Assembly (NCBI GenBank): GCA_959347315.1
Contig: OY365822.1
Location: 14,770,519-14,834,518 of the forward strand
Direction of reading: 5' to 3'
Source: Bimastos eiseni
Taxonomy: Eukaryota > Annelida > Clitellata > Crassiclitellata > Lumbricidae
DNA length: 64,000 nt
Made by a program: the position numbers and the translations under genes
Shown: positions 1 through 10,975 of the stretch, piece after piece
Layout: each line of letters opens with the position of its first letter
Position numbering within the stretch: position 1 is the stretch's first letter
Notes under the pieces: model-generated
What the model was told of the DNA's origin: nothing
The model's input: the letters and a program-made list of their open reading frames with translations, nothing else
Databases searched by the model: none

Positions 1-1
1 A

Positions 2-892
2 AACGGACTACGTCCGCAAACGCGCCAGGCTGTTCTAATCAAAGGCGCATCAGATATTGATGAGCTTTTAGAAGTCGCCAACTTGGTAGAAATTTCTACT
101 GAATCAGAAGTTGCGGGAAGTAGTGAGATTCTTCAAGCGCTCGCTGATATGAAGTTAGAATTGATCAAAATACAAAAGAGCCCAGTAGTGCCTGTTAGGG
201 ATTCGGTTGGGCCACGTAAAGTAACATTCGCGTTAGCCTCGGACACCGAGCAAGATTCACAGGAGGCTCATTATCCGGAATGGAATGATGATTTGCAAGG
301 CGACATTTGGTATGATACTAATCCCATTTTGCCTTGTGACCCTAATCAGGCATCCTCTCGTCCCGAAGCCCCATTTGGCACGAACATAGGATATAGAGGA
401 CAAATGCATAATTACCGTCACGCATCATCTTCCCAAGGGTCGAGTTTATCTCCAGCTATCCCTGGCGTCTCTAGGCATAACAACTACCAATCATCTTACA
501 CCCAGCAAGACCATGTTCCTTCGTCCGCGTATCCAGCTCGTGGGTACAACGACAATAATTCCTCGCGGAATCCATCCCAGCGAACAAATGGCAATTCGTC
601 GGGTCCGATGTTGCGAAAACCTTTTCCTAAAGGTCAATTCTCTCAGAGTCCGCAACAGAACAATACCAGGATGCCATTAGCCCAGAAGTCTAGCTCTTTC
701 GCACCTCGTTTTAACCGGCCTCAAGGACAAGTCTCACCTCAGTCCTCTTTTATGAACGGACCGCCTTGTAACAACTGTGCCAGCTGGCATCCGCCACGTC
801 GTTGTCCTGTATACGGGACACAATGTCGAAATTGCTTTCAGCTTCATCATATTTCTCGATGTTGTATGTCAACAGGGAGAGGGTCACAATGA
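2..892 (+). CDS. gag: Gag polyprotein (5'-partial)
   Basis: The frame is already open at base 2, so the true start lies upstream of the window. The first part is acidic and predicted helical. The middle (about residues 90-220) is low-complexity, rich in Ser, Asn, Gln and Pro. The C-terminus carries a cysteine/histidine cluster (CNNC, then CRNC ... CC) that fits the RNA-binding knuckle of gypsy-type nucleocapsids, though with non-standard spacing. Gag would assemble the cytoplasmic particle and package element RNA. The frame ends in TGA at 890-892, and the protease frame follows in the same phase. Confidence 0.8.
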   Translation, partial: NGLRPQTRQAVLIKGASDIDELLEVANLVEISTESEVAGSSEILQALADMKLELIKIQKSPVVPVRDSVGPRKVTFALASDTEQDSQEAHYPEWNDDLQGDIWYDTNPILPCDPNQASSRPEAPFGTNIGYRGQMHNYRHASSSQGSSLSPAIPGVSRHNNYQSSYTQQDHVPSSAYPARGYNDNNSSRNPSQRTNGNSSGPMLRKPFPKGQFSQSPQQNNTRMPLAQKSSSFAPRFNRPQGQVSPQSSFMNGPPCNNCASWHPPRRCPVYGTQCRNCFQLHHISRCCMSTGRGSQ

Positions 893-1648
893 GGGGACGA
901 GTCTACTATGTCTCAACGAGACCATAGTAGACCAAAGCGATTGTATAAAGTTCGCAAAACTAAGGGTTTTCAGGGTATTTCCACAGTCGCACAAAGTGGT
1001 ATATCACAGGACGTTCGTACAATACCAACAAATTTGCATGATAGCACAGTACATAGCGGGGCCTCATCTGGTCGATTTCAGCAACCACGCCAGACGGCGC
1101 CACCCCAATTTCGAAAACCAAGAGGGCCATCGTCAGTGGTAACTCCTAGAGCGCCTTATGCAAGACACAATTTCAATGGCGCAGGCGAAATTTCTGCTTA
1201 TATTTACGGTACGCATCATCGATGTCTTATAGACACCGGTGCGCAGAGAAGCGTTATTTCTCAACTCGCATTTCAGGCGTTACCAAAGCATCGTCAAATT
1301 CTAGAACCAGCAGAGACTGTGCAATTATGTGGTGCCAATAAAGAGCCCTTAAACATACTAGGCCAAGTCTTGTTAGACATAACTCTTAACGGATTGACAG
1401 TACAATTTCCTTTTGTGGTAATCAAAGAGTTAGTTCACATGTACATTATTGGACAAGATATGCTAATGCAAACACAAGCAACAATCGATTACCAAACACG
1501 TACGGTGTGCTTTTACGATGGTTTAATCTCAGTGGGACTCCGAATAAGAGGCAAAGGACAAGAAAACATTTTGCGTTTACAGTCCAATGTTTGTGTTCCA
1601 CCAAAATCCGCCATTTTGGTGCCCATTCGTGTTCCTAACGTTACGTAG
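893..1648 (+). CDS. pro: Retropepsin-like aspartic protease region
   Basis: This frame is in phase with gag and separated from it only by the TGA at 890-892; the first ATG is at 908. The catalytic signature is LIDTGAQRSVIS near base 1230, followed by the hydrophobic strands of a one-lobed retropepsin, including a GQDML stretch. The enzyme would mature Gag-Pol. The frame closes with TAG at 1646-1648 just as the pol frame opens one phase back at 1639. Stop-codon read-through for pro is possible. Internal initiation at 908 or simple mutational decay is equally compatible. Confidence 0.75.
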   Translation, partial: GDESTMSQRDHSRPKRLYKVRKTKGFQGISTVAQSGISQDVRTIPTNLHDSTVHSGASSGRFQQPRQTAPPQFRKPRGPSSVVTPRAPYARHNFNGAGEISAYIYGTHHRCLIDTGAQRSVISQLAFQALPKHRQILEPAETVQLCGANKEPLNILGQVLLDITLNGLTVQFPFVVIKELVHMYIIGQDMLMQTQATIDYQTRTVCFYDGLISVGLRIRGKGQENILRLQSNVCVPPKSAILVPIRVPNVT

Positions 1649-4600
1649 ATGAGTTTTCTATTGTACAGCCACTTCAGTTTGCGCCTAATCAAGAGTTTTT
1701 AGTTTGTAATTGCCTTGTAAAACCGAAACAGAATTCTTCATTTGTTAATATTTTGAACCCATTCAACCAAGACCTCCATTTGCTCAAAAACCGTCCCATT
1801 GCCTTGATTCAATTCGCTAATGGGAACTCTGTCGTTTCCGCCGATATCGCTGCTCAAGAACCTGCCCCCACTCCTACACGTTCACCAGATGTCGCAACCC
1901 GAACCTCGGTACTCACAGAACTTGGCCTCGATCTCTCAAAAGGTGAATTGTCAGAAGACAATTTGGATCAGCTTACTGAACTGTTGTACCGTAATCGAGA
2001 TGTATTTGCTGCCAAGTTATCTGATCTACCGGGGACATCCTTGATATCACATGATATCGTCACTACTGGACCTCCTTGTCGCCAACGTGCCTACAGACAT
2101 AGCCCAGAGGCAAGAAAAGAGATTGATCGACAAGTTAAAGAGATGTTGGACAATGATATCATCAAAGAGTCGTTTTCTTTATGGCAATCACCCGTCATTC
2201 TAGTCTCCAAGAAAGATGACGCTTCGCCCAGATTTTGTGTGGACCTCCGGGCGTTGAACAGGCAAACTGAACCCCTTGTCTTTCCCTTACCAACTCTGCC
2301 AAGTGTTCTAGATGTCCTAGCTGCTGAACAACCACAATTTTATAGCGCCTTGGACATGAAGGCCGGTTACTGGCAGATTCCGCTGACAGAACGTGGAAGC
2401 CAATGCACAGGATTCGTCACGCATTCTGGCTCCTATTGTTTCAAACGCTTGGCGTTCGGGTTAATGAACGCTCCTAGTTCTTTTCAGCGTCTGATGCAAG
2501 CAGTATTTCGTGAACAATTAAATCAATACGTACTCTGTTATCTAGATGACATCTTAGTCTTCTCCCGATCGTTCAAAGACCATTTGTCACATTTACAGAT
2601 AGTCTTTAACAAACTTAGAGACGCTCGGCTGCGATTACATCCGAAGAAATGTCAGTTGGCATTACGCCGTGTTAGGTTCTTGGGAAATATCCTGTCAGAT
2701 AAAGGCATTTCTGTAGACATGGAGAAGGTGTCGAAGGTAAAGGCTTTTCCACGTCCTGAGTCTGTTCATCAGTTACGTCAGTTTCTAGGACTCTGTAATT
2801 TCTATAGGAGGTTCGTTAAAAACTATGCTCACATAGCTGCGCCTCTAAATGAGTTATTACGTAAGGACGTAAAATTTCTGTGGACTGACGCTTGTGAGTT
2901 GGCTTTCCAATCACTTCGTGGCGAGTTGTCCAGAACGCCAACCCTAGCTTTTGCGAGAATGGATAAGGAGTTCATCCTTCACGTAGATGCTTCGTCACAG
3001 GCAATAGGATACATTCTTAGTCAACTGGATGACCTGGGCCGCGAGGTCCCTCTCGAATTCGGTGGGAGAAATCTCCGAGCCTCTGAACGATCGTATATGG
3101 TCACAGAACTGGAGGCGTTGGCTCTGGTGGAGGCTGTCAGAAGCTTTCATCCGTATCTCGTTGGGCGCAAATTCTCCTTGTTTACAGACCATTTGTCGTT
3201 GCGTTGGTTACAAACTATCCGAGCGTCAACTCAAGGTCGTCTTGCCCGTTGGAGTTTATTATTACAAGGGTATGATTTTTCAATCAGCTATAAGCCAGGC
3301 AAAACAAATCTCGCCGCTGATGCTCTGTCTAGAATGGACCATGAAACACCGCCTGAATTAGAGTCGGATGATGTATTTCTCCAAGACGACATTTATCTCA
3401 GACCTATGGCTGCGCCGCCCCAACCACTGACTACAGACATGCCGTTTGACAACAGTGTACCGTTAAACGTGGTAACGCCACTTCAACAGGCCCGTGCCGA
3501 GGAGGGCGTCTCAACTACTGCTGATACCGAAACTGATCTTATCGACTTTGACTTATTTGATGAATCGGTCATAATTGACGCTCAACAACGGTGCCCAGAA
3601 TTGCTTCCGTTACTGCAGTATCTGGAGTCAGACATCTTACCGCCTGACGACGTGTCTGCAAGACGCATCCTACTTCTGGCTGACCAATTTTCAGTGACCA
3701 ACGGAGTGTTGTATCATCTATTTCAGCCTAGAGCCAAAGACATAGGGATAGCCAAGCCTTTAATTCGTCAGCTGGTAGTTCCTGTTTCTCTCCGAAGCAA
3801 AGTCCTAGAGGCTGCTCACGATCAGATGGCTCATGGGGGTCAAGACAGAACTTACCTAACGTTGAGGACTAGGTTTTATTGGAAGCATATGTACGCAGAT
3901 TCAGTTCGTTATGTGACGTCATGTGTTACTTGTCAGCAAAGTAAACGACCACACACAGCAACCAAAGCTCCACTTCATCCATTGCCAGTCACTGATATCT
4001 TCGCCCGATGGCACATAGACTTTGCAGGACCGTTACCAGTGGGTCCTACTGGCAACAAATACATTCTGATGTGTGTGGATTCTCTTTCCAAGTGGCCGGA
4101 ATTGATCCCTGTCAAGGATCAAAGTGCAGTTACAGTTGCAAATGCGCTGTATGACCATATTTTCACTAGATTCGGACCGCCACACTCATTACTTAGTGAC
4201 CGTGGTACTTCGTTTTTGTCAAAGATTGTCGAAGACTTGTGTAAGCGTTTCAAGGTCAAACGAATTTTTACCTCTAGTTATCACCCTCAGACGAACTCCA
4301 CAGTCGAAAGGGTTTGGTCAGTTTTGTGGGCAGCGTTACGTTCTTACTGCGTTGATCAAACTGATTGGGAGAACCACCTAACGAGCATCGCCTTCGCTTT
4401 ACGAAGTACGCCCTCAGCCAGCACGAAGTTTAGTCCTGCCATGATTCTCTATGGCAAAGACATGGAGTTGCCAATACAGGCGTCGTTGTTGCCTACTTCT
4501 ACAGGTCGTGTGGGCGTTGATGCCTACATTCGTCAGTTGTTGCCAAGGTTACGGGTAACTAGGCAAGTTGCTCTAGACAATATACAGGCTGCCCAACAGA

Positions 4601-5424
4601 CATATAAGAAATTCTATGACCAAAATCAAAGACCAGTGGTTTATCAGACGGGTGATGTTGTATGGCTGCATTCAAGTTACAATCCGAAAGGTGTTTGTCC
4701 AAAGCTTCGGCGTAAATTTGAAGGCCCATTTTATATAGTGAGTCGAGCTTCAAATGATACCTATAGAATTCGCAATGCAGCGACGAATCAGTTGGTATCA
4801 TCAGCAGTTCATGTCAACAGACTTCGGTTGCATGTTAATGATCAAGAATTGCTTTGGGAAAAGTACCATGATCTCATGGGTCCAGCTGCTCAGCAAAATA
4901 GTGACATTGTCGACGAATCTACAGACCTAGTTTCACCATCAGCCGCCGAGGCTTCGTCGGACGCGCAACCTGCCACGTCCGCCTTAGACGTTGCAGATCT
5001 TCAAGAGGGCGAGCCGGTATTGTCCAATGACGTATCTGCACCGTCGCCGTCTCAATCGGCGTCTACTTCCAACGACGCTCCTCGTGAATCACCTCTTCCA
5101 GACCAGCCAGATTCGTCGCGGTCTCCTTCACCTCCCATTGCGACGGATGGCTTGGATGGGGCCCCTAATGCTGCTAGTAGTAGTCAGCCGTGGTTTCCCG
5201 CGGATAAGTTGTTGAAATGTAAAATTACAGATGGCCGTCGAATGTATTTAGTTAAATGGTCAGATACAAAATGGCCGCCATCATGGGAGTCTGAAAAAGA
5301 TGTGACCCCAGCTTTAAAAGATACATTTCATTCGGCGTATACTTGTTCTGGTACAAAACGCAAAACGGGTTCGCGTCCGAACAAATTTATTAGTATTCTT
5401 ATATCCATCGGAGATTTTTATTAA
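1639..5424 (+). CDS. pol: Pol: reverse transcriptase, RNase H, integrase, chromodomain
   Basis: The frame is open from 1639; the first TTG-led long frame begins at 1753 and gives 1223 residues (numbering used here). The RT has ALDMKAGYW with its Asp at 201 and the active-site YLDD at 263-266. RNase H shows HVDASS (Asp 412) and FTDH. Integrase has an HHCC zinc-binding segment ending in CVTCQQSK and a D-D-E triad at 756, 816 and 852 with 35 residues between the last two, as is canonical. A Ser/Pro/Asp-rich linker leads to a C-terminal chromodomain (about 1153-1205, with YLVKW and SWE), which in related elements directs insertion to modified chromatin. No stop interrupts the frame. Confidence 0.92.
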   Translation, partial: RYVDEFSIVQPLQFAPNQEFLVCNCLVKPKQNSSFVNILNPFNQDLHLLKNRPIALIQFANGNSVVSADIAAQEPAPTPTRSPDVATRTSVLTELGLDLSKGELSEDNLDQLTELLYRNRDVFAAKLSDLPGTSLISHDIVTTGPPCRQRAYRHSPEARKEIDRQVKEMLDNDIIKESFSLWQSPVILVSKKDDASPRFCVDLRALNRQTEPLVFPLPTLPSVLDVLAAEQPQFYSALDMKAGYWQIPLTERGSQCTGFVTHSGSYCFKRLAFGLMNAPSSFQRLMQAVFREQLNQYVLCYLDDILVFSRSFKDHLSHLQIVFNKLRDARLRLHPKKCQLALRRVRFLGNILSDKGISVDMEKVSKVKAFPRPESVHQLRQFLGLCNFYRRFVKNYAHIAAPLNELLRKDVKFLWTDACELAFQSLRGELSRTPTLAFARMDKEFILHVDASSQAIGYILSQLDDLGREVPLEFGGRNLRASERSYMVTELEALALVEAVRSFHPYLVGRKFSLFTDHLSLRWLQTIRASTQGRLARWSLLLQGYDFSISYKPGKTNLAADALSRMDHETPPELESDDVFLQDDIYLRPMAAPPQPLTTDMPFDNSVPLNVVTPLQQARAEEGVSTTADTETDLIDFDLFDESVIIDAQQRCPELLPLLQYLESDILPPDDVSARRILLLADQFSVTNGVLYHLFQPRAKDIGIAKPLIRQLVVPVSLRSKVLEAAHDQMAHGGQDRTYLTLRTRFYWKHMYADSVRYVTSCVTCQQSKRPHTATKAPLHPLPVTDIFARWHIDFAGPLPVGPTGNKYILMCVDSLSKWPELIPVKDQSAVTVANALYDHIFTRFGPPHSLLSDRGTSFLSKIVEDLCKRFKVKRIFTSSYHPQTNSTVERVWSVLWAALRSYCVDQTDWENHLTSIAFALRSTPSASTKFSPAMILYGKDMELPIQASLLPTSTGRVGVDAYIRQLLPRLRVTRQVALDNIQAAQQTYKKFYDQNQRPVVYQTGDVVWLHSSYNPKGVCPKLRRKFEGPFYIVSRASNDTYRIRNAATNQLVSSAVHVNRLRLHVNDQELLWEKYHDLMGPAAQQNSDIVDESTDLVSPSAAEASSDAQPATSALDVADLQEGEPVLSNDVSAPSPSQSASTSNDAPRESPLPDQPDSSRSPSPPIATDGLDGAPNAASSSQPWFPADKLLKCKITDGRRMYLVKWSDTKWPPSWESEKDVTPALKDTFHSAYTCSGTKRKTGSRPNKFISILISIGDFY

Positions 5425-7010
5425 TGAGGCGATTTCCACCAAAATAATCTTTTCTTTCTTATTATTATTTCATCGTAGAGTGCCGCGGCTTTAACATTTT
5501 GTTTTCCAGATCAATCTTTCGGTTATAGACTTATTTTGGAAAACGGGTACCCTTTTTCTTTCCAGAATAGTTTCATCTAGTTTATACCGAGGGCTTTTTC
5601 GACGCAATGTATCTACAACGGGTTTTTATATTTACAAGCGTTTTTATATTTACAGGGGTTTTTATATCTACAAAACGGTTTTTATATCTACAAGAGTTTT
5701 TCTATCTATAAGAGTTTTTATATTTATAAGGGGTTAGTGCAATTTAAAACTTACATTGACAATTTGTCAAAATCTTTATGACCGTAGTTTGATCTCTAAT
5801 TCGTTACTTATTTGGAGTCTACTGAAACAGATGTTTAACTTTTATCTTATTGCTCGTATCTTCAACCTAGTGTTGTGCTTGACCTTGTGTTACGGGTATT
5901 TTCTTGACTTCTAGTCATGCTGCACAGTTATTATCTTTATAGGGTCCGATATATCGATTATCCTCTGGTGTTATGATGTTTGATGCTTCGTGTATTTACG
6001 CGTGTTTTTTGCTTTGCGCTTCAGGTTTGGCGCGTGTTTCTCGTGTGTTTTGGGTTTTTTTTTCTTCTCTATTGAGCTGCCTTTTCGTATAGGCGTCCTC
6101 ATAGACGTTTGACTTAGTATTCGTTTTAATTTTCGTCCTACTTTTCGTTTTCGTCTTAGTTTTCGTCTTAATTCTCGTAGTTTTAGAATTAACTTCCTTA
6201 CTTTCGTTTTAGTTTTCGCTGGAATTTTCCTTCAATTTCGTCTTCAATTCTTCCTTTCGTGTTTACTTTCGACTGCTCGTGCGATTTAACGCTTATTAGT
6301 GTGTTTTTTGTTATTGATCTTATATTAGGATTGGTATATAGAATTAGGATTGGTTTATTGGGTTGACAATAGTTTATGCCAACCACTGTTTCGATTCACT
6401 CATTGTTCCTATCGCATTACTTTTCTCTTATGTGTTCTAGCATTCTTCTGTTGATCGTTTTAAGCTTATGTCGGCTTTTGCTAATGATTATGCTTGTTTT
6501 CTGTTTTTTGCTCACGCGGGACGAGGCAGCTACGTGGCGCTGAACAATGATCAATCGGGACGCGAATACGGTTCATCTACTCAACCGTAACTCGGGCGTT
6601 CTGCCGCCTTCGGTCTCTGGATCATTGCTATTGCGACGGACACACTACGTTCACTTTCGTGCCGTCACTGCGTTGTTTTCTCGCCACGTTTGCCGAATCC
6701 TCAGTTGTCGCGTGCTCCCATATTATTTCTTAGCCTACTATTTTCCCACTTCGTTATTTGTGTGTTTTTATCTTTGCTATCGTTTTCCTAGGATTTCGTC
6801 TCAGTGTTCATTTTCCATTAGGGTCATGTCGTACTCTCATGACCAGTTACGTTTTGTTTTAACGGTTTTCTATCATTTCTTTTTATTTTTAGTGGATTTT
6901 TCACCAATGCCGTCTATATTTGGGGGTCCCTCTAGTTCTTTTCCTTTGTTTTGGCAAAGCCCGGAGGCTTTGTTCTTCGGGGCGTGGGGGATTATCATAG
7001 GGTCAATATA
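5425..7010. other. Post-pol non-coding segment of the retrotransposon
   Basis: About 1.6 kb follows the pol stop. It is T-rich with many TTTTCGT runs near 6100-6250, and I recognise no protein in either direction. Frames at 6547-7011 and 7101-7370 lack any family resemblance and lie next to or within the probable LTR. Either this is an untranslated tail before a short LTR or the LTR itself is longer than annotated. Confidence 0.5.
5618..5736. repeat. Short T-rich tandem repeat, about six units of about 20 bp
   Basis: Degenerate head-to-tail copies of a unit close to GGTTTTTATATTTACAAG run through this stretch just after pol. Confidence 0.75.
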
Positions 7011-7840
7011 ATGCTACGTTATAGTTAGACAGACCACTCCAGGGAGGCATTGCTTAAGACTAGATCTGGGTCATTATAGGTAGTCATTGCTTGTGCACTA
7101 GTGATGATATTAGTTGGTCTGACGGCCTGTATTTTTAGTAAAGGTATTCGGCCGGCTTCAGAGGTCAAAACTAGTGGCTCGTTGGATACATTGTCGGTGG
7201 TGTTCTTATATCTGGTTGGTCAGAACTGGGTGACCTGGCAGTCTGTTTCACAGATCAGGCTTACTAGTGGAACAGTATTCTTGGATCAGGTCCCTCAGAT
7301 TCGGCTGACCCCGCTGCTCGGTCTGACCGCACTGCCGCTCTGTCTGACTGCGAGATTCGGTATAAAATAGCCGCGCACCAAAGACAAAGGGCCTGTCTGG
7401 TTGGAATCGCTCGTTGTCCGTGGCTTCGTTAAGGTACAGTCAAGTAGATTAAGATCTTGGGGAAACTGCCGCTAGAGATGCATTGGTGAACTCCGCTATT
7501 GAACGTAGACGGTAACTGTGTCATTATCTAGATAAAATTATTCATATATTTATTATTATTATTCTGAAATCTCAAACTGAGTAATTGATTATCAACTTTA
7601 TATATACGAACTCATTATCAGCGTGATAGTGTGTAAGTGAGAGAACTCTTAAAGCTTGTATGCTAGGTCGTCTAAACACGCTGTGCAGATTAAGTTTAAT
7701 GTTCATTTCTAAAGTCTTCTGATTATTATTAGAGTTATCGTTTACGTGTTAATAAAACAATTTATATCATTACATTTTATACCTCTCGTGCGAGTTGCTA
7801 AGTTCACCCATAATTTCCAGTAGGTAGATACTTCGTCTGG
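7011..7840 (+). repeat. Probable 3' LTR of the Ty3/gypsy element (edges approximate)
   Basis: The segment carries a TATA box (TATAAAATAG, 7361-7370) and, about 380 bp later, a polyadenylation signal (AATAAA, 7751-7756), the order expected of U3-R-U5. It is preceded by a G-rich run near 6985 that could be the polypurine tract. Without the 5' LTR the boundaries cannot be fixed. Confidence 0.55.
7361..7370 (+). promoter_or_regulatory. TATA box in the probable LTR promoter
   Basis: TATAAAATAG follows a GC-richer U3-like stretch and lies upstream of a GCGCACCAAAG segment where transcription could begin. Confidence 0.6.
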
Positions 7841-7855
7841 TTAATATATGGCGGA

Positions 7856-10100
7856 GATACTACCTGCTAGATGATAGTAAGAACAAAAGACATAGACCTT
7901 TGCCATTTTGGAATGAAAATTGTGATACAGCCATATATGAGAGAAATAGAATCCGAAAAAAATGAATAATCAAGAGATTTAGATGATTATACAGAATCCA
8001 AGAAACAAAATGCGATTGCAAAACGAGTAGTAACAAATGAGGCAAGAACTAGCTAGGAAAACTTTTGTGGTGAATTGACTAATCAGTCAAAATTATCATC
8101 GATTTGGAATATGGCACGAAGAATGGAAGGGGTAGCTTCTGCAACATTAATTCCTACCCTGCAATGCAAGGGTACTATAGCCAAATCAAATTTACAGAAA
8201 GCAAACTATTGGGATTGACTTATTCCCAAACTAGTAGTAGTACAAATTATAGGGATAAATTCAAAAAGTTTTTAAAAAAAACTAAAATAATGGAAAAGTA
8301 ACATTATCAATTGGCTATAGTAATGATGCATCAGATCTGAATGTAAATTTTACTATTCGAGAGCTCCAGGATGCCATAGATTCTTCAATAAACAGTAAAT
8401 CTCCAGAGGAAGATCGAATATCGTATGATTTAATTAAATATCTACACTAAAGTGTTAAAAATGTGTGGACAACAGGTATACTTCCAAACGAATGAAATCA
8501 TGCTTTAATTATACTTATTCTTAAACCCAATAAAGATCCTACAGCTCCTGAATCTTACCGACTAATATCACTTACACCACCATCTCTATGCAAAATAATG
8601 GAAAAGATGATAACAAACAGATTGCAGTGGTTTCTAGAAGCTAATAAAATTTTATCTCCATATCAGACAGCATTTCGGAAACATGTGAGTGCTATCCATA
8701 GGCTTCAAGATTATATTCATAAAAAAACTTAGCAACAAACAAAATATCTTAGCAATCTCTATAGATTTTGAAAGAGCTTATGATATGCTTCACGTTCCCT
8801 GACTGTTTGAGAAATTGAAAAACATTGGAATTACAGGATTTCACATTTCTTAGCCAACCGAACATTTCAAGTAAAAGTAGGGTTAGAATTATCATAAAAA
8901 TTCTCACATAAGAATGGTACTCCACAGGGTTTCATTATATCTCCACTGTTAGTTTTAATAATGATAAATAATCTGGACCCGGGTGTGGACAATGTTGAGC
9001 TGTCATTATTTGCTGATGATAGTGCAATTTTTGATGCTAGCCGGAACATAAAATAGGTTCAAGATAAAATTCAAAAAGCCATTTTTAACATTAGTAACTG
9101 GTGTGATGAAAATGGATTTAGAATTTCTTTAACTAAAACAACTGGAGTATATTATTCACGAAAAAACAAAATTACCAATATTAAGGATCATCTTAAGTGA
9201 AAAAGAATTTAAAATAGGAAAAACTGCCAAATTCTTGGGGGTTATCTTTGATTCTAAGTTAGATTGGAATCCACATGTTGATTATAAGGTTACCAAATGT
9301 AAAAACGAATGAATATAATGAGAGCGGTGTCTGGATATAAGTGGGGTGCATCAAAAAAGGCCCTCCTGTCCATTCTCCTCCTTAGGTCAATTCTAGATTA
9401 TGGAGATGTGGTTTATGCCACAGCTAGTGCTACCCAGCTTCAAAAATTGAGAAATATTCAATCTGTGGGTCAGCAAAAGGAACCCCCATAGTAGCCCTTC
9501 AAAATGTATATGGTGAAATTCCACTTCATTTGCGTCGCTTGAACAACTCGCTGAAGGTTGGATCAAAGATCATCAGTTCAAAGGATCACCCAGCGGCAGA
9601 GGTTATGAGAGACCATTGGTCAAATTATTATTGTGCATCTTCTATTAAGCAATATTCCATTTTTAAAAGAACTCAACATTTTTTCTCCGTAATTTCTCAA
9701 TCATTTGAATCACCTATTTGTCAGTCAACAGCTCCGTGGCTTAATAAAGTCATTAAAGAAGATCTTTCCCTGAAACGACGCATTAACACCAAAACAGACT
9801 CACTTTATATTATGTCATCTTTGTCCGAAAGACACCATTCAAAACTTTCTGAATTTTAAACTGTCATTCGTGTGCATTGTTTTACAACATAAATAATAAT
9901 GGTATTAATAACATCAATAATACAGAACTATTTGTTTTCATAAAATGTATGTTTAAAACATTCGTTTATCATATTTTATACAAAGCTGTAATTCAGTGAA
10001 TTACAGCTTTGCATAAATCTCAAATTACTCACTTTGACTTTCTAATACAACTCCATTAACATTTGTCATACATGCATGAAATGACTCAAATGAGGCCAAT
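7856..10100 (+). mobile_element. I/Jockey-like LINE, ORF2 fragment with 3' tail, heavily decayed
   Basis: Conceptual reading across many stops and shifts shows the linker between endonuclease and RT (PFWNENC, about 7900), RT fingers (around 8340-8720), the catalytic FADDSAIF motif near 9010-9035, the thumb and connection region (9310-9490) and a downstream segment ending with TAA after KLSEF at about 9859. No RNase H follows, unlike the relative on the opposite strand at 10.7-11 kb. The endonuclease is missing at the 5' side, where the gypsy element ends. The 3' non-coding part (9860-10100) includes a perfect palindrome and reappears inverted at 41.7-42.1 and 51.7-52.2 kb. Confidence 0.85.
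9981..10011. repeat. Perfect 15-bp palindrome with 1-nt loop in LINE 3' region
   Basis: CAAAGCTGTAATTCA is followed after a single G by its exact complement. A related copy with a damaged right arm is at about 41720-41752. Confidence 0.9.
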
Positions 10101-10680
10101 ATTAATTATCACATGTTTGTAGAAGCACCTAATTAACACGATCAATGCAAAGCAATTGAAATATAAAAAGCTGTGAAAGTCAAAGCATTAGCCAATCTAC
10201 ATCAACTATAACCAATTCCAAAGACATCTTATCATCATAGCTGCAACATGACAATAGAAACTTAAAGCAAGAAGACAAAACATTTTTGGCACACCAATAA
10301 CTGAGTACATGTTGAATTACATTTAACATACTTCACTCAGAATAAAGAATTCTTAGTCTAGTGCAAACTGCTTTCCAGAGGTTTACAGATTATAGATATT
10401 AATAATATTTACACCAAGATCATCTTATTCTATTCTTTCATTTGACAAATATAATTGCCAATAAAATCAATCTACAAGAAATAATATTTGACTTTCTTAA
10501 CTATCACACATTGTTATGACTAATTTTACCAACACTAAAAAACCAACTCAATTTATGTAATACAACAGTTACACAACTTTTTCATTATAAATTAGGTTTA
10601 TAAGCATATAAACTTTACTTTGCATACAACCATCACAAAGTAAATTTATTAAATTAAAATCCATTTCTATAGAACACATG
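10101..10680. other. AT-rich stretch without recognisable gene
   Basis: No coding or structural signal is seen. It lies between the 3' tails of two convergent LINE copies and is probably their untranslated sequence or old flank. Confidence 0.4.
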
Positions 10681-10779
10681 CATCTTTTAATACGTTAGAG
10701 ATATTCTCTTTTCTATAATTTAATAATAAATCTTTAATATTTTCTGGGATTTTATAATGGAAAAAATTCCTTATAATTT

Positions 10780-10975
10780 CAAATAAATTGCTGAATTTAT
10801 AATTGGCAAATTAAGAGATTGCTTTGCTGAAGCATCTGCTGCTTCATTACCTAATACATTAACGTGACTAGGAATCCAAATTAAACATACGTTACTCATC
10901 TTAATTTGATTCACTGCTACCATTGTTTCCTGTAAAAGGAGTGGTCTAGAGCCTGAACAGTTACGATGTCTTGAG
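10780..10975 (-). pseudogene. RNase H C-terminal fragment of the LINE
   Basis: The frame carries IWIPSHVNVLGNEAADASAK, the C-terminal helix signature of the RNase H found in I-clade LINEs, with the conserved His and Asp in place. It is preceded directly by RT finger sequence, which shows a deletion of most of the RT and of the RNase H start. Confidence 0.7.

Larger units (their letters stand above)
1..7850 (+). mobile_element. Ty3/gypsy LTR retrotransposon, 5' end outside window
   Basis: The order gag, retropepsin, RT, RNase H, integrase, chromodomain and then a promoter-bearing terminal segment is that of a Metaviridae (Ty3/gypsy) element. The window opens inside gag, so the 5' LTR, primer-binding site and gag start are missing. 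Pol is one uninterrupted frame of over 1200 codons, so the copy is fairly young, although a TGA separates gag from pro and a frame change separates pro from pol. I find no envelope-like frame in the 1.6 kb after pol. The right edge is approximate because the 5' LTR is not available for comparison. Confidence 0.9.

Noticed and set aside
6547..7011. 154-codon frame after pol, candidate envelope
   Set aside because: No signal peptide, no fusion or transmembrane layout, no cleavage site; runs into the LTR-like segment.
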